Positions 43,591 through 52,508 of a stretch of DNA of 64,000 nucleotides are shown here, in pieces. Position 1 is the first letter of the stretch; each line of letters starts with the position of its first letter. Made by a program: the position numbers and the translations under genes. The stretch spans positions 62,001-126,000 of the forward strand of contig CALUTW010000003.1 in NCBI GenBank assembly GCA_944323805.1. The letters run 5' to 3'. The notes under the pieces are model-generated. The model was not told the DNA's origin. It saw only the letters and a list, made by a program, of their open reading frames with translations, and ran no database searches. The stretch comes from an uncultured Bacteroidales bacterium. Lineage in GTDB: Bacteria > Bacteroidota > Bacteroidia > Bacteroidales > UBA932.

Positions 43591-44982
43591 CTATAGCTTT
43601 CCCTGTTTCAGCTTTTCCACAAAGGCGTCTATGCGGTGGAGCTCCTTAGGTATGTCTATTCCCTGAGGACAATGAGGGGAGCACTGGTTGCATCCTATGC
43701 AATGGCTGGCCTGCCGCAGGCGCGGAACACTCCTGTCATAGCCGACAAGGAATGCCCTGCGGGCTTTCCTGTAGTTCTCGCTCTGGGAAGATGCCGGTAT
43801 ATTGCCTTCATTCAGGCATCTGTTGTAGTGCAGGAGTACGCCCGGGATGTCAATCCCATACGGACATGGCATGCAATACTTGCAGTCATTGCAAGGTATG
43901 GAGTCGAACTGCATCATGAGCGAGGCTACATCCTGGAGGAAATTGAATTCCGTCTCCGTGAGCGCATCGAGCGGGGAGTATGTGCGTACATTCTCCTGCA
44001 GATGCTCCATCCTTGTCATCCCGCTCAGCACGGTAAGTACGCCCGGAAAGCTTCCGGCAAACCGGAATGCCCATGATGCCACGCTGTTCTCCGGCTCACG
44101 TTCCTTGAGCATCGTGAAGATGTTGTCCGGTACATTGGCAAGTCTTCCGCCCAGGAGCGGTTCCATTATTATGGCCGGAATATTCCTTTTTGCCAGCTCT
44201 CCGTAGAGATATTCTGCATTCGTGTTGCGTGGATTTATTGCCTTGGAGAACCTCCAGTCGAGGTAGTTCAGCTGTATCTGTACAAAATCCCACCTGTAGT
44301 GGTCGTGCCTTGACAGCAGCCAGTCGAAGACCTTTACGTCCCCGTGATATGAGAATCCGAGATTCCTGATGCGTCCTGCATCGCGTTCCTCCAGAAGGAA
44401 TTCAAGGATCCCGTTGTCAAGGTACCTGTCATGGAGAGCCTGCATGCCTCCCTGGCCTACGGCATGAAGCAGCAGGTAATCGATATAGTCCACCTGAAGT
44501 TCCTTCATGGAGTTCCGGTACATCTCTATTGATGCTTCACGGCTCCATGTCCCCGGATTGAAATTGGAAAGTTTAGTGGCAACATAGAAGCTTTCCCGTG
44601 GATGGCGTTTCAGGGCGATGCCGGTAGCCCGTTCGGACAGGCCCTGGCAGTAGGCAGGGGATGTGTCGAAATAGTTTACCCCATGGGCAATAGCATAGTC
44701 CACCATCCTGTTGACCGTCTCCTGGTCTATTTCATCATTGCCTTCCTGTCCTGAGGGGAGATTCGGAAGTCTCATCATCCCGAATCCGAGCAGTGATACC
44801 CTGTCTCCGGTGGTAGGGCTGGTCCTGAAGGTCATCTGGCCCGCAGGGTCGGCTTCCGTTTCAGCGGATGATGCCCCCGAGCCGTTGCCGCATGCTGTCA
44901 GCCCCGCAGCTGCAAGGCCTGCAGCACCGGCTGTCTTCAGGAAGTCTCTCCTCGATATATCCTTGTGTTTCATATCATTCAT
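43591..44982 (-). CDS. Tat-signal aldo/keto reductase with C-terminal ferredoxin domain
   Basis: A 463-residue protein. The N-terminus has a twin-arginine motif (SRRDFLKTAG, R11-R12) and a lipobox-like LTAC with C31. An AKR barrel follows with Asp/Tyr in NYFDTSPAYCQG, Lys in VATKLSNF and His in LLLHAVGQGG. The C-terminal part has two Cys clusters, CNDCKYCMPCPYGIDIPG and CIGCNQCSPHCPQGIDIPK, typical of ferredoxin-linked AKRs. The substrate is unknown. It lies 14 bp after the polyferredoxin fusion on the same strand, a likely electron partner. Whether it is exported depends on a Tat system not seen here. Confidence 0.82.
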   Translation of the reverse strand: MNDMKHKDISRRDFLKTAGAAGLAAAGLTACGNGSGASSAETEADPAGQMTFRTSPTTGDRVSLLGFGMMRLPNLPSGQEGNDEIDQETVNRMVDYAIAHGVNYFDTSPAYCQGLSERATGIALKRHPRESFYVATKLSNFNPGTWSREASIEMYRNSMKELQVDYIDYLLLHAVGQGGMQALHDRYLDNGILEFLLEERDAGRIRNLGFSYHGDVKVFDWLLSRHDHYRWDFVQIQLNYLDWRFSKAINPRNTNAEYLYGELAKRNIPAIIMEPLLGGRLANVPDNIFTMLKEREPENSVASWAFRFAGSFPGVLTVLSGMTRMEHLQENVRTYSPLDALTETEFNFLQDVASLMMQFDSIPCNDCKYCMPCPYGIDIPGVLLHYNRCLNEGNIPASSQSENYRKARRAFLVGYDRSVPRLRQASHCIGCNQCSPHCPQGIDIPKELHRIDAFVEKLKQGKL

Positions 44983-44996
44983 CTTATAATGTGGTT

Positions 44997-46532
44997 TCAG
45001 ATTTCCCTGTGTGTCTGATGACCTTCAACATAGATTGCGCTGAATGGCCGTGCAGGGCACAGGTTCTCGCAGGCACCGCACCCGATGCATCTTTCAGTGT
45101 TGATGGCCGGGATTCTCAGAGATTCCGGGTTTCCAGGGTCGGAACGCACCATCCGGATTGCACCGGCAGGACAGTGGCGTGCGCAGTTCCCGCATTCCTG
45201 ACCGTCGGTCAAAGGTATGCAGTTGGCGCTTACCCATACCGCGTGCCCGATCTGTATGGAGGATTTCTCCTCTATGCTTATGGGATGTATTGCCCCGGCA
45301 GGGCATACTTCCGAGCATATTGTGCATTCAGGACGGCAGTAACCCCTCTCGTATGACATTTCTGGCTGCATGAATGTATCAAGGGCCGAGGACGGCCTGA
45401 GCACCTGGTTAGGACATGCCGATACGCAGAGCTGGCATGCAGTGCAATGCCTGTAGAAATTATCCAGGCTCAGGGATCCGGCAGGGACTATCTTTGTCAT
45501 TCTTGCGGGTATCTTCTTTTCTTCGATGGCGGCGAGTCCTCCATCCACCTTCTTTTCCTGCGCCTTGAGAGCGGATGCCCCTGCTGCCATTGCAGCAACC
45601 GAAAGGAACCCTCTTCTGGACATTCCTGAATCCTGGCTATTCCCGCCTGTTCCGGCAGCATCGGCAGTACTTTCCGTCATGTGCGTCACGTCATTTTGCG
45701 GCTTATTGTATCTGAAGGCATATCTGATTGCCCCGTGTCTGCAGGTGTCGAGGCAGTCGAAGCATGCGACGCACCTGCTGTTGTCCACTCTGTGCCCCTG
45801 GATATCTATGCATGATGACTTGCAATGCCTTGCGCAGAGCCCGCAGTCCCTGCATTTTGCTGCATCCACAGTGATGCGGAAAAGGGAGAATCCGGAGATG
45901 AATCCCAGCACCGTACCTACAGGGCATACCGTATTGCAGTATGTCCGGCCGTGCCTCCAGGCAAGTACGGCAATTATGGCGAAAGTGAGTGCGGCAATGA
46001 TGAATGTAGGGATGCTCCTGATCCATACCTCCGTACTGTAGAATGCATAGCTGTCCGCGCGTTCGGCCAGCCAGGCCAGCAGATTGTTCCCCCATTGCCA
46101 CAATGGTGCGAAGAGGTTGGAGGCCATGCGGCCATAGGCGCTGTATGGCTCAAGCAGTGCCACAATGGAGCCGGCCCCTGCCGCGATTGCCGCTATGAAC
46201 AGGACCAGCATCCCGTAGCGGAGAATCTTCCGTGCCGGAGACCATGTGAATCTCATTGCCGCCTTTCTGTTCCGGCGGCCGCTTATCCATGATATGATAT
46301 CCTGGAATATCCCGAGGGGGCATATCACAGAGCAATATACTCTTCCGAAAACGAAGGTCAGGGCTACAAGTATCAGAACGATACCGAGATGGGCTGCCAT
46401 GATTGCGGGGAAGAACTGTATCCTTGCCACCCAGCCGAGCCAGGCATGTACCGTACCTGTAAAATCGAGGAAAAGCAGGGTAACGGCTGCAAAGAAGACT
46501 ATGGCAAAAGTCCGTCTTATCTTTTTCAACAT
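44997..46532 (-). CDS. NapH/NapG-like membrane polyferredoxin fusion
   Basis: A 511-residue protein. The N-terminal half is NapH-like: about four helices, with CSVICPLGIFQD and YCNTVCPVGTVLG on the cytoplasmic side, then two 4Fe-4S clusters (CRDCGLCARHC, CVACFDCLDTC). A twin-arginine-like segment MSRRGFLSVAAMAAGASALKA starts at residue 304, in mid-protein. Four more Cys clusters follow (CTACQLCVSAC, CTICSEVC, CGNCARHC, CIGCGACENLC), as in NapG. It probably passes electrons from the quinone pool to an exported oxidoreductase, for which the adjacent AKR is a candidate. ATG 46532 is used because an in-frame start 28 codons upstream runs into the AraC gene. Confidence 0.82.
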   Translation of the reverse strand: MLKKIRRTFAIVFFAAVTLLFLDFTGTVHAWLGWVARIQFFPAIMAAHLGIVLILVALTFVFGRVYCSVICPLGIFQDIISWISGRRNRKAAMRFTWSPARKILRYGMLVLFIAAIAAGAGSIVALLEPYSAYGRMASNLFAPLWQWGNNLLAWLAERADSYAFYSTEVWIRSIPTFIIAALTFAIIAVLAWRHGRTYCNTVCPVGTVLGFISGFSLFRITVDAAKCRDCGLCARHCKSSCIDIQGHRVDNSRCVACFDCLDTCRHGAIRYAFRYNKPQNDVTHMTESTADAAGTGGNSQDSGMSRRGFLSVAAMAAGASALKAQEKKVDGGLAAIEEKKIPARMTKIVPAGSLSLDNFYRHCTACQLCVSACPNQVLRPSSALDTFMQPEMSYERGYCRPECTICSEVCPAGAIHPISIEEKSSIQIGHAVWVSANCIPLTDGQECGNCARHCPAGAIRMVRSDPGNPESLRIPAINTERCIGCGACENLCPARPFSAIYVEGHQTHREI

Positions 46533-46555
46533 CGTATATCTGTTTAAATTCCGGT

Positions 46556-47455
46556 TCAATGTGCGTTCCTGTATGTGTTCGGAGTACAGCCTACATGCTT
46601 CTTGAACACCCGGCACAGGTGCTGCGGATACTGGAATCCCAAGGCGTAGGCGATTTCACTGACAGTATCATCAGAGCCGAGGATACGTTCCTTGGCAAGG
46701 TCTATTATCTTGGCCTGTATGTGTTCCTGGGGTGTCATTCCGGTCTCTTTCTTGACCATGTCCCCGAAATAGTTCGGGGAAAGGCACAGCTTGTCGGCAA
46801 AATACCTGACTGTGGGCAGTCCGCTATCTTCCGCATGGCCTCCGTCGAAGTATTCGTCCAGAAGTGTCTCGAAACGGGTAATCGCGTCCCTGTTTACATT
46901 TTCACGTGTGATGAACTGCCTGTCGTAGAATCTCATGCAATATTCGAGAAACAGTCCGATGTGCATGGATATGAGTCCCTTGCTGTGCTTGTCGATGGCG
47001 TGTCCGAGCTCGGTCCGGATGATTCCCAGACAGTCGAGGAGCATCTTCTTTTCCCCTTCCGAGACATGGAGGGCTTCGTTTGACTGGTATGAGAAGAAGC
47101 TGTACCTGCGGATATCGCGTCCTAAAGGAGTCCCCTTGATCAGGTCTGGATGGAAGAGCAGTCCATAGACATCGGTCCGGGGCCCGCCTTCAGTCATTGT
47201 GATTTCAGCCACCTGTCCCGGGGCAAAGCTTACAATTGTACCTTCCTGATAGTCGTATTTCTGTCTTCCATACCTGATTTCGCATCCTTTTACCATTTTC
47301 AGGTACACTGCATATAACCCGTAACGTATATGCATGGTTTGAGGAGCTCTGGTGGCCTCATTCAGATTTACTGCGCTTACAAGGGGATGCAGCGTCTCAA
47401 GGCCGAACATATCATTGTATTTCGCGACGCTGTCCAGTTCGAAGATTCCGTCCAT
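46556..47455 (-). CDS. AraC-family transcriptional regulator
   Basis: A 299-residue regulator with an N-terminal cupin-like sensor domain (CEIRYGRQKYDYQEGTIVSFAPGQ) and two C-terminal helix-turn-helix units (LCLSPNYFGDMVKKETGMTP and VSEIAYALGFQYPQHLCRVFKK). It lies 23 bp upstream of the polyferredoxin and AKR genes on the same strand and probably controls them. A -7 match TATCTTTG (minus 47518-47511) lies upstream, embedded in a hairpin with the mfs stop codon. Confidence 0.85.
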   Translation of the reverse strand: MDGIFELDSVAKYNDMFGLETLHPLVSAVNLNEATRAPQTMHIRYGLYAVYLKMVKGCEIRYGRQKYDYQEGTIVSFAPGQVAEITMTEGGPRTDVYGLLFHPDLIKGTPLGRDIRRYSFFSYQSNEALHVSEGEKKMLLDCLGIIRTELGHAIDKHSKGLISMHIGLFLEYCMRFYDRQFITRENVNRDAITRFETLLDEYFDGGHAEDSGLPTVRYFADKLCLSPNYFGDMVKKETGMTPQEHIQAKIIDLAKERILGSDDTVSEIAYALGFQYPQHLCRVFKKHVGCTPNTYRNAH

Positions 47456-47510
47456 CTCTTGCGGTGTTTATCAGTTTGCAACTGTCTCCGGCAGCAAATG
47501 CCGGCAGATA

Positions 47511-47538
47511 CAAAGATAGGGATTTTTTCAAATCCCTA
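47511..47538 (-). terminator. hairpin at the MFS stop codon overlapping the araC -7 box
   Basis: A perfect 9-bp inverted repeat, TAGGGATTT (47517-47525) and AAATCCCTA (47530-47538), with a 4-nt loop, begins in the MFS stop codon. It could terminate mfs transcription although no long U-run follows. On the minus strand TATCTTTG (47518-47511), a -7 match for the AraC gene, overlaps its foot by two bases. Confidence 0.5.
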
Positions 47539-48750
47539 CTTACCATTTTTACAGAGATAATGACCTGTGTTACATGTTGTCTGATAATACGTGGCGGCAG
47601 CCCTTGAGCACAGGCATGAAAGTGCGGGGAAAATGAGGAAAAGTATTCCGGCGGATGTCATCATGTCCCCTATTCCGGTCAATGGAGGTACTATGCCTCC
47701 GAATGCATATCCGGCTGTGCCGAGCAATGCCGAGGCGACACCTGCGTTATCCTGTTCGCTTTCCATGGCAAGTGTATTTGATGCGGTAAATGACATTCCC
47801 GTCATGGCGAGCAGGAAGAACAGCAGGATCTCGTATACCCAGAACCCGCATCCCGATACCAGGGCGATGCACAGCAGGATTCCCGCCAGCAGCATCCCGT
47901 CGTTTGCGATACGCAGGGCCCTTTCCATCGAGCCGAGCCTTGCAGCCAGTGCGGATGTGACAGCCATGGCAATGGCATTTGCCCCGAATACGAGGCTGAA
48001 CAGCATCTGCGATATGCCGTAATGTTCCTGCATTATGAAAGGCGCAGAGGCTACGTTGATGAATACTATCGACATGGTAAGCCCGTACTGGAGGATGTAC
48101 AGCATGAATCTGCGGTTGCGTATTACATCACGGAACCCTCCGAGCAGCGCCTCGCGGCTGTTTTTCTTCATCTTCGACCCTGAAAGCGGCTCATGCATGC
48201 GGATGCTTCCCGCCAGCAGCCCCGCACCGAGAATCAGCAGGCACCAGAATATGCCTTTCCATCCGGCCACAGCGGCAGCTACTCCTCCGGCAACCGGCGC
48301 CGCAACCGTGGCTATGCCGTTGATTGCGCCTATCATCCCGAGCATTGCTGCGAGCTCCGATGCCGAGTACTTGTCGGTGGCTATCGACCTTGACAGGACG
48401 ACCCCTCCGGACCCGGCAAAGCCCTGGACCAGCCTCATGGCCACAAACTGGCTTATGTTGCCGGCATATATGCATCCGATTGTGGATACGAGGAAGAGTG
48501 ACATTGCTATGATAAGGGGCTTCCTCCTTCCGAAACGGTCGCTCAGCGGACCGAAGAACAGCTGCCCTACCGCCAGTCCTGCCATGCTTGTCGTAAGACC
48601 GAGCTGGACCATTGATGAAGATGTGCCGAAATACCCGGTCATCTCCGGGAGTGTCGGCAGGTACATGTCCATCACAAACGGGCCGAAGGCACTGAGTGTC
48701 CCCAGAAATATGAGCATGAAAAGCCTTGAATTGCGTCTTCTGAGTTTCAT
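47536..48750 (-). CDS. Bcr/CflA-type MFS drug exporter
   Basis: A 404-residue twelve-helix major facilitator. The first helix carries [27 protein letters not shown], typical of the Bcr/CflA drug:H+ antiporter subfamily, and motif A is [17 protein letters not shown] 48750 ([11 protein letters not shown]) is preferred over a longer in-frame start 26 codons upstream that would cover the promoter region. The substrate is not predictable. It is divergent from trpS. Confidence 0.85.
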   Translation of the reverse strand: MKLRRRNSRLFMLIFLGTLSAFGPFVMDMYLPTLPEMTGYFGTSSSMVQLGLTTSMAGLAVGQLFFGPLSDRFGRRKPLIIAMSLFLVSTIGCIYAGNISQFVAMRLVQGFAGSGGVVLSRSIATDKYSASELAAMLGMIGAINGIATVAAPVAGGVAAAVAGWKGIFWCLLILGAGLLAGSIRMHEPLSGSKMKKNSREALLGGFRDVIRNRRFMLYILQYGLTMSIVFINVASAPFIMQEHYGISQMLFSLVFGANAIAMAVTSALAARLGSMERALRIANDGMLLAGILLCIALVSGCGFWVYEILLFFLLAMTGMSFTASNTLAMESEQDNAGVASALLGTAGYAFGGIVPPLTGIGDMMTSAGILFLIFPALSCLCSRAAATYYQTTCNTGHYLCKNGK

Positions 48751-48784
48751 TCCTGTCTTTCTCCGTCTTCGTTTTTTGCGGGCG

Positions 48785-48823
48785 CAAAGGTAATTGCTTT
48801 TAGGCATATTCTCACTATATTTG
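48785..48823. promoter_or_regulatory. divergent promoters of mfs and trpS
   Basis: On the plus strand TTG (48794-48796), 19 bp, then TATATTTG (48816-48823) match the consensus for trpS. On the minus strand TACCTTTG (48792-48785) is a -7 match for the MFS gene; its -33 is unclear. Both -7 boxes continue into CGC. Confidence 0.65.
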
Positions 48824-48840
48824 CGCAAAATTTACGGAAA

Positions 48841-49926
48841 ATGGGAAAAATAATACTTACTGGAGACAGGCCTACGGGCCGTCTTCATCTCGGTCACTAT
48901 GTCGGATCTCTGAAAAGGAGGGTTGAGCTCCAGAATTCCGGGGAATACGACAAGGTGTTCATAATGATAGCCGATGCCCAGGCACTGACAGACAATGCGG
49001 ACAATCCTGAGAAGATCAGACAGAATATAATAGAGGTGGCGCTCGACTACCTTTCATGCGGCCTCGACGCGTCGAAGAGCACCATATTCATCCAGTCGCA
49101 GGTGGCGGAGCTGTGTGAACTGTCATTCTATTATATGAATCTTGTCACGGTATCGCGCCTGCAGCGCAATCCGACCGTGAAGACAGAGATCCAGATGCGG
49201 AACTTCGAGACAAGCATACCTGTCGGCTTCTTCACGTATCCGATAAGCCAGGCTTCGGACATTACCGCATTCAAGGCTACGACAGTGCCTGCCGGAGAGG
49301 ACCAGGAGCCTATGGTCGAGCAGACCCGCGAGATTGTGCGCAAGTTCAACTCCGTCTACGGCGAGACACTGGTCGAGCCGGAGATACTTCTTCCGGAGAA
49401 CTGCGTGTGCCAGCGGCTTCCGGGTACTGACGGCAAGGCCAAGATGAGCAAGTCCCTCGGGAACTGCATATATCTCTCGGATACGGCCGAGGATGTCCGC
49501 AAGAAGGTAATGAGCATGTATACCGATCCCGGACATATCAGGATTGAGGATCCCGGCAAGATAGAAGGCAATACCGTCTTCACATATCTGGATGCGTTCT
49601 GCAGACCGGAACATTTCGCGGAGTTCCTTCCTGATTATGCATCTCTCGATGAGCTTAAGGCCCATTATCAGCGTGGCGGGCTCGGGGATGTCAAGGTCAA
49701 GAAATTCCTCAATTCAATACTTCAGCAGGAACTGGAGCCGATACGTGCGCGCCGCAAGGAGTTCGAGCAGGACATCCCGGGCGTCTACAGGATGCTGAAG
49801 GATGGAAGCGATAAGGCGAGGGAGACTGCTGCCCGGACGCTTGCCGAGGTCCGCAGGGCAATGCGCATCGATTATTTCGATGACAGGGAGCTCATCGAAT
49901 CCCAGGCTCTGAAGTTCAAGGCCTGA
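48841..49926 (+). CDS. trpS: tryptophanyl-tRNA synthetase
   Basis: A 361-residue class I synthetase charging tRNA-Trp. The HIGH-type motif is [10 protein letters not shown] near residue 14 and KMSKS is in [11 protein letters not shown] near residue 200. Other segments include DRPTGRLH and [17 protein letters not shown]. Full length. A matched promoter lies 18 bp upstream of the ATG. Confidence 0.96.
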   Translation: MGKIILTGDRPTGRLHLGHYVGSLKRRVELQNSGEYDKVFIMIADAQALTDNADNPEKIRQNIIEVALDYLSCGLDASKSTIFIQSQVAELCELSFYYMNLVTVSRLQRNPTVKTEIQMRNFETSIPVGFFTYPISQASDITAFKATTVPAGEDQEPMVEQTREIVRKFNSVYGETLVEPEILLPENCVCQRLPGTDGKAKMSKSLGNCIYLSDTAEDVRKKVMSMYTDPGHIRIEDPGKIEGNTVFTYLDAFCRPEHFAEFLPDYASLDELKAHYQRGGLGDVKVKKFLNSILQQELEPIRARRKEFEQDIPGVYRMLKDGSDKARETAARTLAEVRRAMRIDYFDDRELIESQALKFKA

Positions 49927-49981
49927 GGCATGGCTGTCAAAGGATAGGACCATATTGCAACAAAAGAAATATTTTCAGGAT

Positions 49982-50875
49982 ATGAAAACCGGACATAAGT
50001 TCAAGGACTGGCTTATGGCAGTGCGTCCGTGGTCTTTCCCGGCTTCAGCGATGCCGGTAATTGTCACATTGGGCTACCTGTTCTCATGCGGCAGGGACAT
50101 CATCTGGGTCAACGGGGTCTGGGCCCTGTTGAATATCATAGTATTCCACGCGGCGGGCAATACATGGAGCGACTATTTCGACTACAGGAAGCGCGTGGAC
50201 GCGGAGGATACATTCGGAGTCAGGACACTGACTTCGGGAATGTTCTCCCCTAAGGAAATAAAGAGGCTCTCGATATGGCTGCTGGCTGTGGCTCTGGCGG
50301 CCGGAGTGGGATTGTGGCTGCGTACAGGCATGCCTCTCCTGTATATAGGAATCGCTGGTGCACTATGCTCTCTGCTGTACCCGTATCTGAAATACCATGC
50401 CTTGGGGGACCTTGTGATTTTCATGGCATACGCCTTTCTCCCGACACTCGGCACTGCATATGCAGCTACCCTTGAGATGGACTGGAGTGTGCTCTATCTT
50501 GCCGTACCTGTTGGACTTATTACTGTGGCAATCCTGCATTGCAACAATACCAGGGACATCAGGACCGATGACAGGGCGCATATAAGCACCTTTGCCATGC
50601 GGCTCGGCGACAGGATTTCCATCTGGCTGTATTGCTTCGAGGTGCTGTTCCCGTTCCTGTGGCTGACAGGATGCGTAATTGCCGGTGTCTTCCCTGTATG
50701 GGCTCTGCTCGGGTGGATTGCAGTCGTACCTGCAATCCTGAACTCCCGCATGGCTTTGAGGTATTTCAAGGTGGGGGCATCCGCAATCTCAAACCTTGAC
50801 GAGGCCACAGCCAGGCTTCAGCTGGTTTTCAGTCTTGTCCTCACGGTTGCATTCTTTGTTGCCGGGATACTTTAG
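49982..50875 (+). CDS. menA: 1,4-dihydroxy-2-naphthoate polyprenyltransferase (MenA-like)
   Basis: A 297-residue UbiA-superfamily prenyltransferase with about eight helices. The Asp-rich motif is NTWSDYFDYRKRVDAEDTFG near residue 58, the second acidic motif NNTRDIRTDDRAH near 185. MenA attaches the isoprenoid chain in menaquinone synthesis, the usual quinone of this group. ATG 49982 is used rather than a TTG nine codons upstream. No other men gene is nearby, so the exact acceptor is inferred. Confidence 0.82.
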   Translation: MKTGHKFKDWLMAVRPWSFPASAMPVIVTLGYLFSCGRDIIWVNGVWALLNIIVFHAAGNTWSDYFDYRKRVDAEDTFGVRTLTSGMFSPKEIKRLSIWLLAVALAAGVGLWLRTGMPLLYIGIAGALCSLLYPYLKYHALGDLVIFMAYAFLPTLGTAYAATLEMDWSVLYLAVPVGLITVAILHCNNTRDIRTDDRAHISTFAMRLGDRISIWLYCFEVLFPFLWLTGCVIAGVFPVWALLGWIAVVPAILNSRMALRYFKVGASAISNLDEATARLQLVFSLVLTVAFFVAGIL

Positions 50876-50883
50876 CGCAGTAT

Positions 50884-51546
50884 ATGGGATCAGGAGTTAT
50901 ACGGGATTCCGGCCACGGCAGGAAAACCATGACAGGACTTGTCATTACCATTATGTTGGCCGCCATACTCTGGACGGTCATGTTTTCCCCATGGACGGCC
51001 CCGCATGTCGATTTCTGGCTGATGATGACGTCTTCAGCAGTCGTGCTTGCAGTCCTGTCGGCTGTATTCAATCCTGGCTGGTGGCGGAATATCCGGTTTT
51101 CGTGGAGTAATATCCTGCTCGGGGCAGTCATTGCAGCCGCCTTGTGGGGGATATTCTGGCTGGGGGATGCGATATCATCCAGAATCCTCGACTTTGCCCG
51201 TCCTCAGGTCGATGCGATCTACGGGATTAGGGGAGGGGTGTCACCGTGGCTTCTTTCAGGGCTGATGCTGTTCCTGATAGGTCCGGCCGAGGAGATTTTC
51301 TGGAGGGGCTATGTACAGAAGACGTTGTCGGACCGCTTCGGTGCGAATGCCGGGTTTGCTGCCGCGACATTGCTTTATGCGCTTATCCATGCAGGCTCAT
51401 GCAATTTCATGCTTGTGATGGCTGCTCTTGTCGCCGGTGTGGTCTGGGGCTCCCTGTACAGGTTTTTTCCTGACAGGTTTGCCGCGATAATCCTGTCACA
51501 TGCATTGTGGGATGCTGCAGTATTCATATGGTTTCCGATTGTATAG
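50884..51546 (+). CDS. CPBP (CAAX/Abi)-family membrane protease
   Basis: A 220-residue membrane protein of about six helices. Motif 1 is AEEIFWRGYVQK (EExxxR), motif 2 is ALIHAGSCNF with His, and motif 3 is ILSHALWDAA. These are the catalytic Glu/His set of CPBP intramembrane proteases. Some members act in bacteriocin immunity, others in protein processing; nothing here decides. It starts 8 bp after menA and ends 27 bp before the convergent HD gene. Confidence 0.83.
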   Translation: MGSGVIRDSGHGRKTMTGLVITIMLAAILWTVMFSPWTAPHVDFWLMMTSSAVVLAVLSAVFNPGWWRNIRFSWSNILLGAVIAAALWGIFWLGDAISSRILDFARPQVDAIYGIRGGVSPWLLSGLMLFLIGPAEEIFWRGYVQKTLSDRFGANAGFAAATLLYALIHAGSCNFMLVMAALVAGVVWGSLYRFFPDRFAAIILSHALWDAAVFIWFPIV

Positions 51547-51573
51547 CACCTGCAGCTGCCATTTCCGGCTGAT

Positions 51574-52194
51574 CTACAGGATTTCCATGTCAGGGATATC
51601 GTTTTCCAGATTCCCTTTCTCAAGCTGCGGCCTTATGAAATTCTCCCTGGCGTAGTCCCAGAGTCCGGCCGACCCTTCATGGGTCCTTGCATTGCGCTCC
51701 AGGACTTCGCTCAGCCTGCGTCCGCCTTCTTTCCAGGCCCGTCCGTCTGTCGCTGCCTGCAGCATCAGCGGCTGGAAGTTGTCAAGGGTATGTGCAAAAC
51801 GGGCTTCGGGTGTCGTCCATGCTTCAAATTCGTCCCAAAGCCCCCGGAATCTTGCCGCCAGGTCATCCGGGAGAGCGGCAAAAAGCCTGTCGGCAGCCAT
51901 GGTCTCCCGTTCTTTCTGGGTCTTCAGGCCTTCCTTGTCATATGCGAAAGTGTCTCCCGCATATATTTCCACAAGGTCATGAATCAGTGCCATGCCGACA
52001 ACTTTCAGCATGTCTACCTTTTCGTCAGCGTATTCCTCGAGCAGCATGGCCATTACGGCAAGATGCCATGCATGTTCCGCATCATTTTCCAGCCGTTCCC
52101 CGTCTGTCAGGTAAGTCCTTCTCCTGATGAATTTCTCCCTGTCGATCAGCCGGCAGAAACCGACTATCCTGTCCAGTCTGCTGTCCATTGTCAT
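51574..52194 (-). CDS. HD-domain metal-dependent phosphohydrolase (HDDC2/YfbR-like)
   Basis: A 206-residue soluble protein. The HD ligands are H in DAEHAWHLAVMA, the HD pair in ALIHDLVEIYAGD, and a downstream Asp in FAHTLDNFQPL. This is the arrangement of HDDC2/YfbR-type 5'-nucleotidases. Substrate is not fixed by sequence. It has its own promoter (52217-52247) divergent from the riboflavin operon. Confidence 0.8.
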   Translation of the reverse strand: MTMDSRLDRIVGFCRLIDREKFIRRRTYLTDGERLENDAEHAWHLAVMAMLLEEYADEKVDMLKVVGMALIHDLVEIYAGDTFAYDKEGLKTQKERETMAADRLFAALPDDLAARFRGLWDEFEAWTTPEARFAHTLDNFQPLMLQAATDGRAWKEGGRRLSEVLERNARTHEGSAGLWDYARENFIRPQLEKGNLENDIPDMEIL

Positions 52195-52216
52195 CTTTTC
52201 TGTATTTATCCGGGAA

Positions 52217-52247
52217 CAAATGTACTCAGTTGCCCTGCATGATGCAA
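52217..52247 (-). promoter_or_regulatory. promoter of the HD-domain gene
   Basis: On the minus strand TTG (52247-52245), 20 bp, then TACATTTG (52224-52217) fit the Bacteroidetes consensus. The predicted start of transcription leaves a leader of about 15 nt before the ATG at 52194. Confidence 0.65.
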
Positions 52248-52295
52248 GTTTATTGAAAAAATCCTGTACGGGGGCGGGAAATCATAAAAAAATTA

Positions 52296-52303
52296 TAAAT
52301 TTG
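52296..52303 (+). promoter_or_regulatory. -7 box upstream of the FMN riboswitch
   Basis: TAAATTTG matches TAnnTTTG and lies about 15 bp before the first conserved riboswitch base. No -33 TTG at the standard distance was found. Confidence 0.5.
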
Positions 52304-52314
52304 CGTCCGGAATA

Positions 52315-52436
52315 CAGAATCTCTCAGGGCAGGGTGCAATTCCCTACCGGCGGTAAAGTCCGCGACTCCCTGGATGACAGGGACTGAACCGGTGGAATTC
52401 CGGTACCGACGGTATAGTCCGGATGGAAGAGGGAGG
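52315..52436 (+). ncRNA. FMN riboswitch (RFN element)
   Basis: The conserved RFN core is present: AGGGCAGGGTGCAATTCCC, then TACCGGCGGTAAA, AAGTCCGCGA, GACAGG-GACTGAACCGGTGGAATTCCGG in pieces, TACCGACGGTATAGTCCGGATG and a closing GAAGAGGGA. The aptamer binds FMN and controls riboflavin genes; it precedes ribD here. Bases 52323-52331 (CTCAGGGCA) are a perfect complement of 52471-52479, the 5' arm of the downstream terminator, giving a ready antiterminator. Confidence 0.95.
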
Positions 52437-52471
52437 ATATTGGCGGTGCATAATGCAATGCCGTCTTCGCT

Positions 52472-52508
52472 GCCCTGAGTACGTTGTAATATGTACCCGG
52501 GCTTTTTT
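52472..52508 (+). terminator. riboswitch-controlled intrinsic terminator
   Basis: GCCC (52472-52475) and GTAC (52479-52482) pair with GTAC (52493-52496) and GGGC (52499-52502), with a small internal loop, followed by six T (52503-52508). The terminator ends one base before the ribD ATG at 52509. An in-frame ATG at 52491 lies in its loop/3' arm and is not a sensible start. Confidence 0.85.

Noticed and set aside
52491..52508. ribD start at ATG 52491
   Set aside because: This ATG lies within the riboswitch terminator stem-loop; the next ATG gives the normal RibD N-terminus.
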